Positions 1 to 10,182 of a DNA stretch of 64,000 bases are shown piece after piece. Numbering within the stretch: position 1 is the stretch's first letter; each line of letters begins with the position of its first letter. Position numbers and translations under genes: made by a program. Under the pieces are notes generated by a model. The model was not told the origin of the DNA and made no database searches. It was given only the letters and a program-made list of their open reading frames with translations. The DNA is from Colwellia ponticola (GTDB lineage: Bacteria; Pseudomonadota; Gammaproteobacteria; Enterobacterales; Alteromonadaceae): NCBI RefSeq assembly GCF_005885605.1, contig NZ_SZVP01000005.1, positions 124,001 through 188,000 of the forward strand, in the 5' to 3' direction.

Positions 1-1
1 A

Positions 2-1204
<1,203 letters not shown>

Positions 1205-1347
1205 GTTTAGCTACCTAAATATTGCAGTATGGATATGTTTGCTGTAACACCAAGAGGATGAATAATACGACAATCTACTTGGTATAAAGACCAAACAAGG
1301 ATAAAATTGCCGTCATATTAACACCTAATAGCAACATTGTCAGTGAT

Positions 1348-1986
1348 ATGAAGCAAGCAAAGAAACAACTCAGTAAAAAAATTCTTCCTAGAAGTGGCCA
1401 AGGTACGCCTGCCGGTAAAATCCGTATTATTGCGGGTAAATATAAAGGAAGAAAATTACCGGTATTAATGGCTGAAGGGTTACGTCCTACAACGGATAGA
1501 GTTAAAGAAACCGTTTTTAACTGGTTGATGCCTTATATTGGTCAAGCTAACTGTTTAGACTGTTTTGCTGGCTCAGGCAGTTTAGGCTTTGAAGCGTTGT
1601 CACGTGGCGCTGGCCATGTCACTTTAGTTGAATTAAATAGAGCTGCTGCCAAGCAATTGTTGGCGAATAAAGACTTGCTCAATGTTAACAACCTAGCAGT
1701 AATTAATAGTGATGCTCTGACTTTTTTAAAAGAAGGCTGTCTAACGCCAACACTACCCCAAAATGCTCAGCAACCATTTGATTTAGTTTTTCTCGATCCG
1801 CCTTTTAGAAAGCAATTAGTAGAACAAGCCGCGCAGCTATTAAATAACGTTGGCTTAGCCGATCAAGCACTTATTTATGTCGAAATGGAAGCACAAAGCA
1901 CACAAGTAATACCGAGCAACTGGCAACTAATCAAAGAGAAGTTAGCAGGGCAAGTTGTTTATCGCCTTTATCAGTATCAATCGTAG
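1348..1986 (+). CDS. rsmD: 16S rRNA (guanine(966)-N(2))-methyltransferase RsmD
   Basis: SAM-dependent methyltransferase that modifies G966 of 16S rRNA during 30S assembly. The 212-residue protein has the family's early RIIAGKYKGRKL segment, the SAM-binding LDCFAGSGSLGFEAL motif and the catalytic LDPPF motif (N/D-PPF type for exocyclic amino methylation). Length is normal for RsmD, with a slightly longer basic N-terminus (MKQAKKQLSKK). It is transcribed away from ftsY across a 143-bp intergenic region that must hold both promoters. Confidence 0.95.
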   Translation: MKQAKKQLSKKILPRSGQGTPAGKIRIIAGKYKGRKLPVLMAEGLRPTTDRVKETVFNWLMPYIGQANCLDCFAGSGSLGFEALSRGAGHVTLVELNRAAAKQLLANKDLLNVNNLAVINSDALTFLKEGCLTPTLPQNAQQPFDLVFLDPPFRKQLVEQAAQLLNNVGLADQALIYVEMEAQSTQVIPSNWQLIKEKLAGQVVYRLYQYQS

Positions 1987-2088
1987 TACTATTTTTTCTG
2001 CTAACGTTGATTATAAGGTTGCCATGTTTTTTGAGCATTTGAGCACCCCACTTTACCTCGCTATAGATTAGCCTCTGGAGCAAGTACC

Positions 2089-2634
2089 ATGTTTATTGAT
2101 TACCTCGATACGCCCTTAGGTTTATTTGAATTTATGGCAACTGAGCAAGGGATCTACCAAGCTATTTTCTGTGGCGATAGGGTAAATGATAAACAGAGTA
2201 AACAAAAAACTAACCACATTACCGCGCTGTGTAAACAGCAATTAACCGAGTACTTTGCTGGTCAACGCCAAGTTTTTACTGTGCCGCTAGTGCCAAAAGG
2301 TACGCCATTTCAGCAAGCTGTTTGGGCGTGTTTAACACAAATTCCTTTTGGCGCGATAAAGTCTTATGGTGATATCGCTAAGCAGTTAGATAAACCCAAA
2401 GCTTCACAAGCCGTGGGTGGCGCAAATGGTAGAAACCCAATTACGCTCATTGTGCCTTGTCATCGTGTTATTGGCGCTAATGGCTCATTAACTGGCTATG
2501 CTGGCGGTATTGAACGTAAATTATGGTTATTAAATCATGAAGGGATCGAGCTAAAAAAAACCGATGATAATAGTCATTTAGATATTAATAATGTCATTGG
2601 TAAGCGCCAAGCAAAAACACAATTTTTAAATTAG
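2089..2634 (+). CDS. ogt: Methylated-DNA--protein-cysteine S-methyltransferase
   Basis: Suicide repair protein that transfers the alkyl group from O6-alkylguanine (and O4-alkylthymine) to its own cysteine. The acceptor motif is PCHRVIG, with Cys124. An upstream helix-turn-helix segment with YGDIAKQL and AVGGANGRNP carries the arginine used for base flipping. At 181 residues it is longer than typical Ogt because of a polar tail of about 28 residues after LLNHEG. There is no Ada-type N-terminal domain, so it is an Ogt/MGMT rather than Ada. It is convergent with the serine hydrolase gene, with a shared terminator between them. Confidence 0.93.
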   Translation: MFIDYLDTPLGLFEFMATEQGIYQAIFCGDRVNDKQSKQKTNHITALCKQQLTEYFAGQRQVFTVPLVPKGTPFQQAVWACLTQIPFGAIKSYGDIAKQLDKPKASQAVGGANGRNPITLIVPCHRVIGANGSLTGYAGGIERKLWLLNHEGIELKKTDDNSHLDINNVIGKRQAKTQFLN

Positions 2635-2680
2635 TTGTTCTACTTTTGCCTACCGCATCACTAAAAGTAAAACTAAGAAC

Positions 2681-2712
2681 AAAAAAGGAATGCCTTTCAA
2701 CATTCCTTTTTT
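2681..2712. terminator. Bidirectional rho-independent terminator
   Basis: An inverted repeat AAAAAAGGAATG / CATTCCTTTTTT with an 8-nt loop lies between the convergent ogt (+) and serine hydrolase (-) genes. The A/T flanks give a U-tract on either strand, so it can end both transcripts. Confidence 0.85.
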
Positions 2713-2722
2713 AGCGCTAGCG

Positions 2723-4300
2723 TTATTTTTTCGGTACTAGCCTTAGGTCATGAAAATCAAAACTAAAGTCAGTTGCTCGTGATACGGCTTTCATGGTGGC
2801 GTAACTAATACCCCCCTCTTCATTAAGATTAAAATTAACAAAGGCATCCGCTTCAAGTGTTCGGTCTTGCCAGCGAACAATAAAAGTATTGTGCTGGTAA
2901 TGCTCTAACGTGCCTACTAGCTCTGGCGTATTGCCAAACTGCATATGCAGCTGATTATTTTTAAAACTAATAGTAATTTCACCATACCAGTTATCAACAT
3001 AAGTCTGGGCATAATCTCGCAATATTAATGAGTGCGCTGAATTTTTATTCACTGATTGAGCGGCTTTCGCTAAGCGTTTTTGCTCTTTAGCTATGCTTTG
3101 CTGTTGTTTTTGATGGTAATGAGCGGTCCAATCTTTGTCAGGTAAATCTAAGTACTCGTTTAATATTTGTTGGTATATCGCATTAAAAGCATAGCCCGAT
3201 TGCTGATTAGTGAGAATAACCATGGCTAAATCTTCTTCTGGTACTAATACTACTTTTGATACCATACCCAAGATACCACCGCTGTGATGAATTAACTTCA
3301 CACCATGATAATCTTTCATAAACCAACCTAAACCATACGCTGAAAAATGGGTTTTATCTTGCTCCGTCGCGCTATCAGAAACAGACAACAGGGTTTGCGC
3401 TCGCCACATTTTATCGCTTTGCTCAGCTGAAAATAGACGAGGTGACTGTGCACTTAATTTAGCGCCATATGCGCCTTTATTTAGCTGTGCTTGCAACCAA
3501 AGACTCATATCATTAACACTTGAGGCAACCGCGCCTGCTGATGAAAACTTCTCTAAAAAGTTGCCACCAACCACATTTAATTTACCGTTAAGAGGGACAT
3601 GTGCTCTGGCTACATTAGTATTGTTTTTTTCAATTAAGGAGAACGTTGCTCGGGTGTTATTCATGCCAAGAGGTGTAAATATACGCGCTTGAATAACCTC
3701 ATTCCAAGTCTGGCCAGTAACGCGAGCAATCACTTCGCCAGCAATAATATACATTAAATTATCGTAAGCAAACTCACTACGAAAACTTGAGACTTGTGGT
3801 AAATATTTTAACCCTTTAATGATATCGGCTGTCGTTAAGGTGGTATGCGGCCAAATCATCAAATCGCCAGCACCTAGACCTAAACCAGAGTTATGCGCCA
3901 GTAAATCGGTAATAGTAAACTCGCGAGTAACATAGGCGCTAGGCATTTGAAATTCAGGAATAATATCAATGACTTTAGTTTGCCAAGTTAACTTTCCTTC
4001 ATCCACTAGGTTAGCTAATAAAGCAGCGGTCATCGCTTTAGTATTTGACGCAATACCAAATAAAGTATCCGCCGTAACTTTTGCGGGCTTACCTTGTTCA
4101 ATAACGCCAAAACCCTTACTCATTACTAGCTCATTATCTTTGATAATGGCAACCGCAACTCCCGGCACTTGAAACGTATTCATGGCTTGAGTAATGGTGC
4201 GCTCTATTCGGCTATTTTTATCAGCAACACTGTTTGCTTGTACTGAAAAAGTTAAGGTAAATAAAATAACGGCGAGCAAGGCACTACTGAATAACTGCAT
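2723..4300 (-). CDS. Secreted serine hydrolase, class C beta-lactamase/DD-peptidase family
   Basis: Serine hydrolase of the beta-lactamase-related (PF00144) family with a signal peptide (hydrophobic run followed by SVQANS). The catalytic triad motifs are visible: S87-N-T-K90 (SxxK), Y181-D-N183 (YxN) and an H-H-S-G-G segment near residue 343 in place of KTG (numbering from an ATG six bases upstream). After the catalytic domain comes about 130 residues with a DUF3471-like beta-rich C-terminus. I chose the ATG at 4300 because AGGAA lies six bases before it, whereas the ATG at 4306 abuts the ribosome site. The HxG variant and large size fit D-aminopeptidase/esterase-like homologues better than a true AmpC. 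Substrate unknown. Confidence 0.85.
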   Translation of the reverse strand: MQLFSSALLAVILFTLTFSVQANSVADKNSRIERTITQAMNTFQVPGVAVAIIKDNELVMSKGFGVIEQGKPAKVTADTLFGIASNTKAMTAALLANLVDEGKLTWQTKVIDIIPEFQMPSAYVTREFTITDLLAHNSGLGLGAGDLMIWPHTTLTTADIIKGLKYLPQVSSFRSEFAYDNLMYIIAGEVIARVTGQTWNEVIQARIFTPLGMNNTRATFSLIEKNNTNVARAHVPLNGKLNVVGGNFLEKFSSAGAVASSVNDMSLWLQAQLNKGAYGAKLSAQSPRLFSAEQSDKMWRAQTLLSVSDSATEQDKTHFSAYGLGWFMKDYHGVKLIHHSGGILGMVSKVVLVPEEDLAMVILTNQQSGYAFNAIYQQILNEYLDLPDKDWTAHYHQKQQQSIAKEQKRLAKAAQSVNKNSAHSLILRDYAQTYVDNWYGEITISFKNNQLHMQFGNTPELVGTLEHYQHNTFIVRWQDRTLEADAFVNFNLNEEGGISYATMKAVSRATDFSFDFHDLRLVPKK

Positions 4301-4413
4301 ATGCATTTCCTAAATTAAGAGATATTTTTCTTTATACGCTTATTTTTGAGTTTGGTTTGAGGTTATTTAAGCAAGCACTAACAACCTATAGGCTCAAAAT
4401 AACAAAGTCGTTA

Positions 4414-5061
4414 TTATATGATTTCTATACCTAAACTAGATAAACCTTCCGATAAGCTCATTTTCTTTGCTAATTCACAACTGCGTTTATCTTCGGCGGC
4501 AAATTTTAGAAAATCGAACAACTCATGTTGAGTATCACTTTCCCACTGCACTAAAGGATGGGCATTTATTTGCGTTTGGGTAATCGCTAGTTCTGCGGCA
4601 TTAACGTCTTGATTGTCTGTATCAGCTTCATCAAGTAACAACAACTCAACATAGTAGCTAACGCTATTATATGAAAGGCGACTAATGCTACTAATATCGT
4701 CAACTTCGACTACTGATGTTTTATTTTTCTTCTGCGGTTTACTTTGCATAAGCTGCCATAACGCAGTTAATGCCATACAAGCATCAAGTGCAGGAAATAC
4801 ACCGAAAGAATCGAAGGCTTCAGGATCAGGCGTTTGTGGCTCTAATTTAATTAATTGTGCATCAATATTAATTTTGACCGTGTTGCGATTAGCTAGCCAT
4901 TGCCAAATGATATCAAGTTGATTGCGCAATACTTTAGCGTCGCCAAAATCAACCGCTTCACTAAACATTTGATAATTAGGTAGCATGCGTTCAAGTAAAG
5001 CAGCCGAAAAAGCAATTTGCTGCCAATGACTTAACTTGGCAAAAGGAAGGTGTATAGCCAC
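4414..5061 (-). CDS. DUF416 family protein (YjaG-like)
   Basis: A 215-residue cytoplasmic protein of the DUF416 family, resembling Escherichia coli YjaG across its length. Recognisable segments are HLPFAKLSHWQQIAFSAAL, ERMLPNYQMF and FGVFPALDACMAL. The N-terminal half is conserved; the middle contains an acidic insertion relative to YjaG. It starts at GTG without a clear Shine-Dalgarno sequence. The function is not established for this family; the neighbours (serine hydrolase, sapC-like) give no strong clue. Confidence 0.8.
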   Translation of the reverse strand: MAIHLPFAKLSHWQQIAFSAALLERMLPNYQMFSEAVDFGDAKVLRNQLDIIWQWLANRNTVKINIDAQLIKLEPQTPDPEAFDSFGVFPALDACMALTALWQLMQSKPQKKNKTSVVEVDDISSISRLSYNSVSYYVELLLLDEADTDNQDVNAAELAITQTQINAHPLVQWESDTQHELFDFLKFAAEDKRSCELAKKMSLSEGLSSLGIEII

Positions 5062-5264
5062 GTAGGTATATACTCAGTAGAAATAATTAACTCGATTATA
5101 CCCAAGCCTACTCAAAATTAGAATAAACTTAGTTTTATAATATTTATCTTGTTTTTGCTGCCATTGAACAATGGGTAATGGGTAATAAAGGCTCTACTCA
5201 TTAATATCTATGATATCGCGACAACAACACGATAATGTGACCAATAAAGCACTCACTTAAAAAC

Positions 5265-5286
5265 AAAAAAGGAGCCAAAGCTCCTC
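5265..5286 (-). terminator. Rho-independent terminator of the sapC-like gene
   Basis: On the minus strand, stem AGGAGC-TTTG-GCTCCT is followed by TTTTTTGTTTTT. It lies about 45 bp beyond the stop codon of the sapC-like gene. Confidence 0.85.
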
Positions 5287-5330
5287 TTATTATTTTACCC
5301 GTAACGCTTAGACTTTGTCAGACTAAAAAA

Positions 5331-6110
5331 TTAGCTTTCTGCCGTTGCTGTTTCCGCATCGGCTTTCACTAATGGCGCAATTTGAATACCTGCAATATCA
5401 TTTTTACCGGTAAGGTTACGTAATTGTACTAAACGGTTAACTTGGCCTAAAGAACCTAACATGGCATAAATGGGTACAAACAAGCCGCGTTTATGGAAAT
5501 CGATTACTTTGTCTTCTGCTAGTGCTTTGACTTTATCTTCATTGATAGTAAAAACACCCGTGAGTTTTTTCTTCTCACCACTCGTTAAATTAACATTCAG
5601 CTCAAGCTCTTGTAGTAAATCATTTTCTTCTAATTCTTTAATGAAGCTCTCGGTCATTTTTTCATTTTCATATAAACGACCTAAAGAGTTTTGTACATTA
5701 ATCAATAATTCTGATTCTTTACCTTCAGCTTCAAATAACGCTAACTCTTTATCTTCACCAACTAAGTTGCTCTCAACATCAACACAAGCCGTTAAAGTGT
5801 TTTCTTTATCTGGATCTAAACCTAAGGCGAACGGTGCCATGCCAACACTTTGTGGTAATGACAAACCGGTCCATTTACTATCGTTATAAAATAAGTTTTC
5901 ACCCGCTTCTAAACCTAACATAACAACACTACGGTAACGTGGTGATTCAGGGTTTTTCACCAATACCACTGGAAAGCTGGCTGATGCTTGTGCATATTCA
6001 GCAGCAGTAACAGGAACAATGTGCTGCTCAGCAACATGTGCAAGGTCACGCTTACTAGCAAGTTTAAGGTTATGATGTTTGTCTGCTTTAATTGCTACAA
6101 AATTAGCCAT
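5331..6110 (-). CDS. SapC family protein
   Basis: A 259-residue protein of the SapC family (PF07277), first described near S-layer genes in Campylobacter. Typical family segments are present: HIVPVTAAEYAQASASFPVV near the N-terminus, then YRSVVMLGLEAGENLF and LPQSVGMAPFALG, and a SLGQVNRLVQLRN segment near the C-terminus. No signal peptide or membrane segment is seen. In Alteromonadales such proteins are often encoded near tryptophan halogenases or TonB receptors, but here it is monocistronic with its own terminator. The biochemical role is not known. Confidence 0.85.
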   Translation of the reverse strand: MANFVAIKADKHHNLKLASKRDLAHVAEQHIVPVTAAEYAQASASFPVVLVKNPESPRYRSVVMLGLEAGENLFYNDSKWTGLSLPQSVGMAPFALGLDPDKENTLTACVDVESNLVGEDKELALFEAEGKESELLINVQNSLGRLYENEKMTESFIKELEENDLLQELELNVNLTSGEKKKLTGVFTINEDKVKALAEDKVIDFHKRGLFVPIYAMLGSLGQVNRLVQLRNLTGKNDIAGIQIAPLVKADAETATAES

Positions 6111-6272
6111 GATTTATCATCTCTTGTTAATGCCTCTATCAGAGCACATTTTATAATATTGTTATTGGATTGTTATAACTAAGATAAATTATAACGCTAT
6201 TATAAGTAATGGAGACACTTAATGAGCTTTCAATGCTAAACTCAATATTATTTCATTAACAGGCTAAAAGTA

Positions 6273-6581
6273 GTGATGTTAGTTAAAATTGTATGTTTTT
6301 TGCTGTTTTTATTACTAACAACCAGCGTATCAGCTATGCCTAGGATAGACGTAAAGCATCAACGCAATATTAATGGCTTTGCAGAAATACAAGTCAGTAA
6401 TGCCACTACGGAAAATTTAATTTGTCATGTAGCGATTGACGGCTATAAAATATTATTTCGTTTACAAGGCATGGGCTATTCAAAATGGTATACCGCCACA
6501 GACAAGCGTTTTAATCATACTAACTTTAGTGTGTGGTGTGATTATTTAAAGTTACATCCTAAATATCAGCCCAAAAATTAA
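6273..6581 (+). CDS. Small exported hypothetical protein
   Basis: A 102-residue protein beginning at GTG 6273 (ATG 6276 is equally possible) with a clear signal peptide: hydrophobic core VCFLLFLLLTTSVSA, predicted cleavage after ASA-like SVSA. The mature part of about 80 residues is basic, contains two cysteines (ENLICHV and SVWCDY) that could form a disulfide, and ends in KYQPKN. I do not recognise the family. It is a single gene between the divergent sapC-like gene and the LRR-kinase gene. Confidence 0.65.
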   Translation: MMLVKIVCFLLFLLLTTSVSAMPRIDVKHQRNINGFAEIQVSNATTENLICHVAIDGYKILFRLQGMGYSKWYTATDKRFNHTNFSVWCDYLKLHPKYQPKN

Positions 6582-6693
6582 GCGACATAGTGTTCTCACG
6601 CCCCTCTGACTTAACATTAACTTAGCCCTGATTTAACCCTAGTTTTCTAGTACACTAACGCCGTTTTTAACCATTATAAACGGACGTTTTATT

Positions 6694-7950
6694 GTGCAAA
6701 CCCTTTCTCAACTTCGCTCTGGTGAGCTTGCCGGCATCAGCCAGCTTAAATTATCTGAAAACCTCAGCACATTTCCCTTAGAAATTTTAACCCTCGCTGA
6801 CACTTTAGAGGTGCTTGATTTATCCCATAATGCACTATCGTCGTTACCTGATGAGTTGGCGCAACTGAGTAAATTAAAAATAATTTTTGCCTCGCAAAAT
6901 AACTTTACGCATTTACCAGAAGTATTAGGAAAACTGCCTAAGTTAGAAATGGTTGGCTTTAAATCTAATCAAATAACACAAGTAGCCCAAGAGTCGCTAC
7001 CTGCACAATTACGTTGGTTAATATTAACGGATAATTTAATTGAAACCTTGCCTAATAGTTTAGGAGAGCGACCACGATTGCAAAAACTAGCCTTGGCGGG
7101 TAATCAGTTAACACAGTTACCAACAACATTAGCACAAGCCCATAATCTTGAATTGGTGCGTATCTCAGCTAATCAACTAAGCCAATGTCCTGAACAATTA
7201 TTAAACTTGCCCAAATTGGCGTGGTTTGCTTTTGCGGGTAACCCGTTTAGCCAGGTGAAGTGTACTAACGACAATAACAGCGATACCAGCTCAGTACCGC
7301 AACTTCCATCAACAAGTTACACCTTAAAGGAAGTACTCGGTCAAGGCGCGTCAGGGGTTATTTCAAAAGCACATTGGAATACACCACAAACACAATTTCC
7401 CGAGGCTATCGCGGTTAAAGTTTTTAAGGGTGAAGTCACCAGTGATGGTTACCCACAAGATGAGTTACAGGCGTGCTTACAAGTAGGGTATCACCCTAAT
7501 TTAGTGCAATCATTAGCACAGGTTAATGAAGAAGGTTATCTAGCATTGATCATGAGTCTTATTCCTGAGCCTTATCAAAATCTTGGCTTACCACCTTGCT
7601 TTAACAGCTGCACCCGAGATACCTTTGCGCAAGATTTCAGCTTACCCATAACCTTGATCAGTAATATAGTAAAACAAATGCAAGACGTCTTTACCCACTT
7701 ACATAGCAAGCAAGTATGTCACGGTGATTTATACGCTCATAACACCTTATTTGATAAACAAGGCAATATCATTTTTGGTGATTTTGGTGCTGCGACACGC
7801 TATCAAATGCTAACAGCGGCGCAACAACACAAAATACAGCAAATAGAGCAGCGCGCCTTAAAGCATTTTATTGAAGATTTACTCAGTATTTGCGCCAAGG
7901 AAGACAAAGAGAGTGCTGCGTTTTACACCTTACAAAACCTTATTGAATAA
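6694..7950 (+). CDS. Leucine-rich-repeat protein kinase
   Basis: A 418-residue cytoplasmic fusion with a GTG start. Residues 15-185 hold about seven leucine-rich repeats (LxxLxLxxNxLxxLP type, e.g. LEVLDLSHNALSSLP). Residues 210-418 hold a eukaryotic-like protein kinase: glycine loop LGQGASGV (215-222), AVKVFK with Lys242, catalytic HGDLYAHN (343-350, Asp345 and Asn350) and DFG at 363-365. The C-lobe is short, stopping about 55 residues after DFG, so substrate-binding helices are reduced. All catalytic residues are present, so it is probably active, but the target is unknown. No transmembrane segment is present. Confidence 0.85.
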   Translation: MQTLSQLRSGELAGISQLKLSENLSTFPLEILTLADTLEVLDLSHNALSSLPDELAQLSKLKIIFASQNNFTHLPEVLGKLPKLEMVGFKSNQITQVAQESLPAQLRWLILTDNLIETLPNSLGERPRLQKLALAGNQLTQLPTTLAQAHNLELVRISANQLSQCPEQLLNLPKLAWFAFAGNPFSQVKCTNDNNSDTSSVPQLPSTSYTLKEVLGQGASGVISKAHWNTPQTQFPEAIAVKVFKGEVTSDGYPQDELQACLQVGYHPNLVQSLAQVNEEGYLALIMSLIPEPYQNLGLPPCFNSCTRDTFAQDFSLPITLISNIVKQMQDVFTHLHSKQVCHGDLYAHNTLFDKQGNIIFGDFGAATRYQMLTAAQQHKIQQIEQRALKHFIEDLLSICAKEDKESAAFYTLQNLIE

Positions 7951-7989
7951 GGTCATCATTGTCATAGCAATTAACACAAGGAAGTTCAC

Positions 7990-8607
7990 ATGAGATTGAC
8001 AGGAAAAATAATTAACTGGCATGCCGACAAAGCGTTTGGGTTTATTACCCCTAATGGGGGGGGTGATAAAATCTTCATTCATAAAAATGCGCTAACCAAC
8101 CGAAATCGCTCACCCAAAATCAATGACATAGTGAGTTTTTCAGTGGTAAAAGATAATCAAGGGAGATATTGTGCAGATCAGGCAACATTTGCCGGCGAAA
8201 AAGTCCGTAATAAACATAAAAAACAGGTAACACCACCAATAGCTAAGCTCTCAATATATTTACCGGTGTTGTTTTTTGTCGTACTCACCGTTAGCTATTT
8301 TTTGCATTACTTACCTCAAAAAATAGTATTTATTTACTTAGGCTTGAGTATTATTACGTTTTTTGCCTACGCATTTGATAAGTCTAAAGCACAACGAGGT
8401 CAATGGCGCACACAAGAAAGTACCTTACACTTACTAGCATTACTGGGTGGCTGGCCTGGTGCAGCGATAGCACAACAATTGCTTCGCCATAAGTCTAAAA
8501 AAACAGAGTTCCGTGTTGTTTTTTGGTTCACTGTTGTTGTGAATACCGCGGTATTAGGCTGGTTGATGTCAGCTCAACGGGAGCTTTTGTTAAGTTTATT
8601 GACATAA
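7990..8607 (+). CDS. Cold-shock domain / DUF1294 membrane protein
   Basis: A 205-residue fusion. Residues 1-65 are a cold-shock OB fold with the RNP-like KAFGFITPNGGGDKIFIH segment. Residues 85-205 are a DUF1294 membrane domain with about four hydrophobic segments and the family signature AFDKSKAQRGQWRTQESTLH followed by LLGGWPGA. The CSD would bind single-stranded nucleic acid at the cytoplasmic face of the membrane. It starts 39 bp after the kinase gene on the same strand, probably in the same transcript. The family is widespread but its function has not been defined. Confidence 0.88.
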   Translation: MRLTGKIINWHADKAFGFITPNGGGDKIFIHKNALTNRNRSPKINDIVSFSVVKDNQGRYCADQATFAGEKVRNKHKKQVTPPIAKLSIYLPVLFFVVLTVSYFLHYLPQKIVFIYLGLSIITFFAYAFDKSKAQRGQWRTQESTLHLLALLGGWPGAAIAQQLLRHKSKKTEFRVVFWFTVVVNTAVLGWLMSAQRELLLSLLT

Positions 8608-8617
8608 AACGTTAAGG

Positions 8618-8652
8618 AAAAAAATGTGCAGCCTAACATAGGCTCGATGCAC
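8618..8652 (-). terminator. Rho-independent terminator, minus strand
   Basis: Read on the minus strand: GTGCA, a 4-nt bulge, GCCTA-TGT-TAGGC, TGCAC, then A and seven T. It lies about 50 bp past the stop of the periplasmic binding protein gene and so ends the deaminase operon. Confidence 0.65.
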
Positions 8653-8702
8653 CTTGTTAACTTGATTTGTTAGCGAGTGATCATAAAGTCTATCATCAAG
8701 AT

Positions 8703-9455
8703 TTAACGCTTATGTTCAAGACCATATTCTTGCCACAAAGACTTTAACGTGCCCTTTCGTTCCATCTGTTTAAGCAACGTATTAATATATTCAATCGAGG
8801 GAGTCGTATGCTTACGCACTAAAATAGTGTGTTGATAAATTTGGTCAATTTTATCAGAAATAAGTAACTGCGTTTTCGCATGAGGAGCGCGCTCAAAGTA
8901 ATACTTTACATACTCCTTTGATAAAATAGCAATATCACCGCGGTTATTAAGTATCAACTGAAGACTTTGTTGCTGACTGTTGGTATAAACAAAATTAATG
9001 TGCTTGGTTAGAAAGTCTGGCTCGCTATGAAAGCTAGCGAATAGATAGTTATAGCCAAAAACACCAATTAAGGTTTTATTGGTAAAACTAGAGAAATACT
9101 CTTGCCCTCTTCCTGGTTCTGCTTTACTTACATAAACCTCGGCACCGGTAATAAAAACTTGTGAAGCGATCACCGGAAAGTCCTGCCAGCCCCATTTGAT
9201 ACTTTCAAACATCAGCATATCAAATTTATTATTTTCAAAGTCCTTATACCGACGCCTAGCGGTAGTAGGTACGGCAACAAACTCATACTTATTTTGAAAC
9301 GTGTTCATGGCCGTTATCATTTTTTCAGTAATACCAATCGCTTTATTAGCCATGAAAACATAAGGTGGAAAATCATAAATACCCACCTTCACTACCTCGC
9401 CAGCTAAGGTGTTGGTAGATAACAAAAAACCGGCAAGTAAGCCATATAGCCTCAT
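8703..9455 (-). CDS. Periplasmic substrate-binding protein (SBP_bac_3-like)
   Basis: A 250-residue exported protein with signal peptide (LLAGFLLSTNTLAGE) and a family-3 solute-binding fold: VKVGIYDFPPYVF at the mature N-terminus, GIFGYN-like linker (IGVFGYNYLF) and the closing KQMERKGTLKSLWQEYGL helix. Stand-alone proteins of this type are common in Alteromonadales without an adjacent permease; none is found here either. Its start codon overlaps the stop of the upstream cytosine deaminase gene (ATGA), so the two are translationally coupled. Ligand unknown; the coupling hints at a nucleobase or related amine, but that is inference. Confidence 0.75.
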   Translation of the reverse strand: MRLYGLLAGFLLSTNTLAGEVVKVGIYDFPPYVFMANKAIGITEKMITAMNTFQNKYEFVAVPTTARRRYKDFENNKFDMLMFESIKWGWQDFPVIASQVFITGAEVYVSKAEPGRGQEYFSSFTNKTLIGVFGYNYLFASFHSEPDFLTKHINFVYTNSQQQSLQLILNNRGDIAILSKEYVKYYFERAPHAKTQLLISDKIDQIYQHTILVRKHTTPSIEYINTLLKQMERKGTLKSLWQEYGLEHKR

Positions 9456-9889
9456 TGACCTATATCCTCATTCCATAAAGTCGGCTTTGCCATAATAAAA
9501 TTATTCATCATTTTTTTGCAGACATCCGAGTTGATCATTTCAATTTCAACCCCTTTAGATTTTAACAGCGCCTCTTCACCCATAAAGCTCTGGTTTTCAC
9601 CAATAACTACCTTAGGAATGCCATACAGCAATATTGCCCCGGTACACATAGCACAGGGTGACAAGGTAGTATAAATTACGCTTTGTCGATAAACACTGGC
9701 AGGTTGACGACCAGCATTTTCCAACGCATCCATTTCGCCATGCAAGGTAGGGCTGCCTGTTTGCACTCTCCTGTTGTGACCACGGCCAATAATTTTTCCC
9801 TTATGCACTAATACCGAGCCAATAGGTATGCCACCTTCGGCTAAGCCTCTTTTGGCTTCATCAATTGCTGCTTGCATAAATTCATCCAT
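9452..9889 (-). CDS. Cytosine deaminase, yeast Fcy1-like (CDA superfamily)
   Basis: Zinc-dependent deaminase of the cytidine-deaminase fold. The Zn ligands and catalytic Glu are in LHGEMDAL (H-G-E) and PCAMC. Segments GGIPIGSVLVH, GRGHNRRVQTGSPTLHGE, YTTLSPCAMCTGAILLYGIP and the C-terminal NEDIGQ resemble yeast Fcy1 (HGE, PCDMC, FEDIGE) much more than TadA or the unrelated amidohydrolase CodA. The likely reaction is cytosine to uracil. I start it at the ATG at 9889 (MDEFMQAA, 145 residues), because the longer reading frame from 9955 adds a hydrophobic stretch foreign to the family. Coupled to the downstream periplasmic protein gene. Confidence 0.82.
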   Translation of the reverse strand: MDEFMQAAIDEAKRGLAEGGIPIGSVLVHKGKIIGRGHNRRVQTGSPTLHGEMDALENAGRQPASVYRQSVIYTTLSPCAMCTGAILLYGIPKVVIGENQSFMGEEALLKSKGVEIEMINSDVCKKMMNNFIMAKPTLWNEDIGQ

Positions 9890-10143
9890 CAACCAACCCC
9901 ATAAATATTTTTCTGTATGAAGCCTAACAGTATATAAACAAAAAACACAAAACACATGTTTACTTTATGAACACAACAAGTACAAAAAAAACTCAAGCAA
10001 CACGGCAGTATTAACGCTACAGTATTGTTATTGAAATGGCTCAACATACCTCTATTTAAGGTTAGTGCGCATTGAGAAGTTCCCAGAGGGAAAGTGCTTA
10101 ATAAAAGGTAAAGGCTTAGCTGCGGCGTTAATGATGGTGAGAT

Positions 10144-10174
10144 ATTCGAGCATAGCGATAGGCTATGCTCGAAT
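10144..10174. other. Perfect 12-bp hairpin downstream of VOC gene
   Basis: ATTCGAGCATAG and its exact complement are separated by 7 nt, just past the stop codon of the minus-strand VOC gene. There is no U-tract on either strand, so it is a 3'-end stabiliser or weak terminator rather than a standard one. The rest of the roughly 290-bp gap (9890-10182) shows no ORF. Confidence 0.5.
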
Positions 10175-10182
10175 GAAAGGTG

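Noticed and set aside
2723..4300. AmpC-type beta-lactamase resistance gene
   Set aside because: SxxK and YxN are present but KTG is replaced by an HSGG motif and the protein is about 140 residues too long; this fits the wider serine hydrolase family, so resistance is not claimed.
9452..9889. tRNA adenosine deaminase TadA
   Set aside because: The HGE catalytic motif and the C-terminal NEDIG segment fit Fcy1-like cytosine deaminase; TadA has HAE and a different C-terminus.
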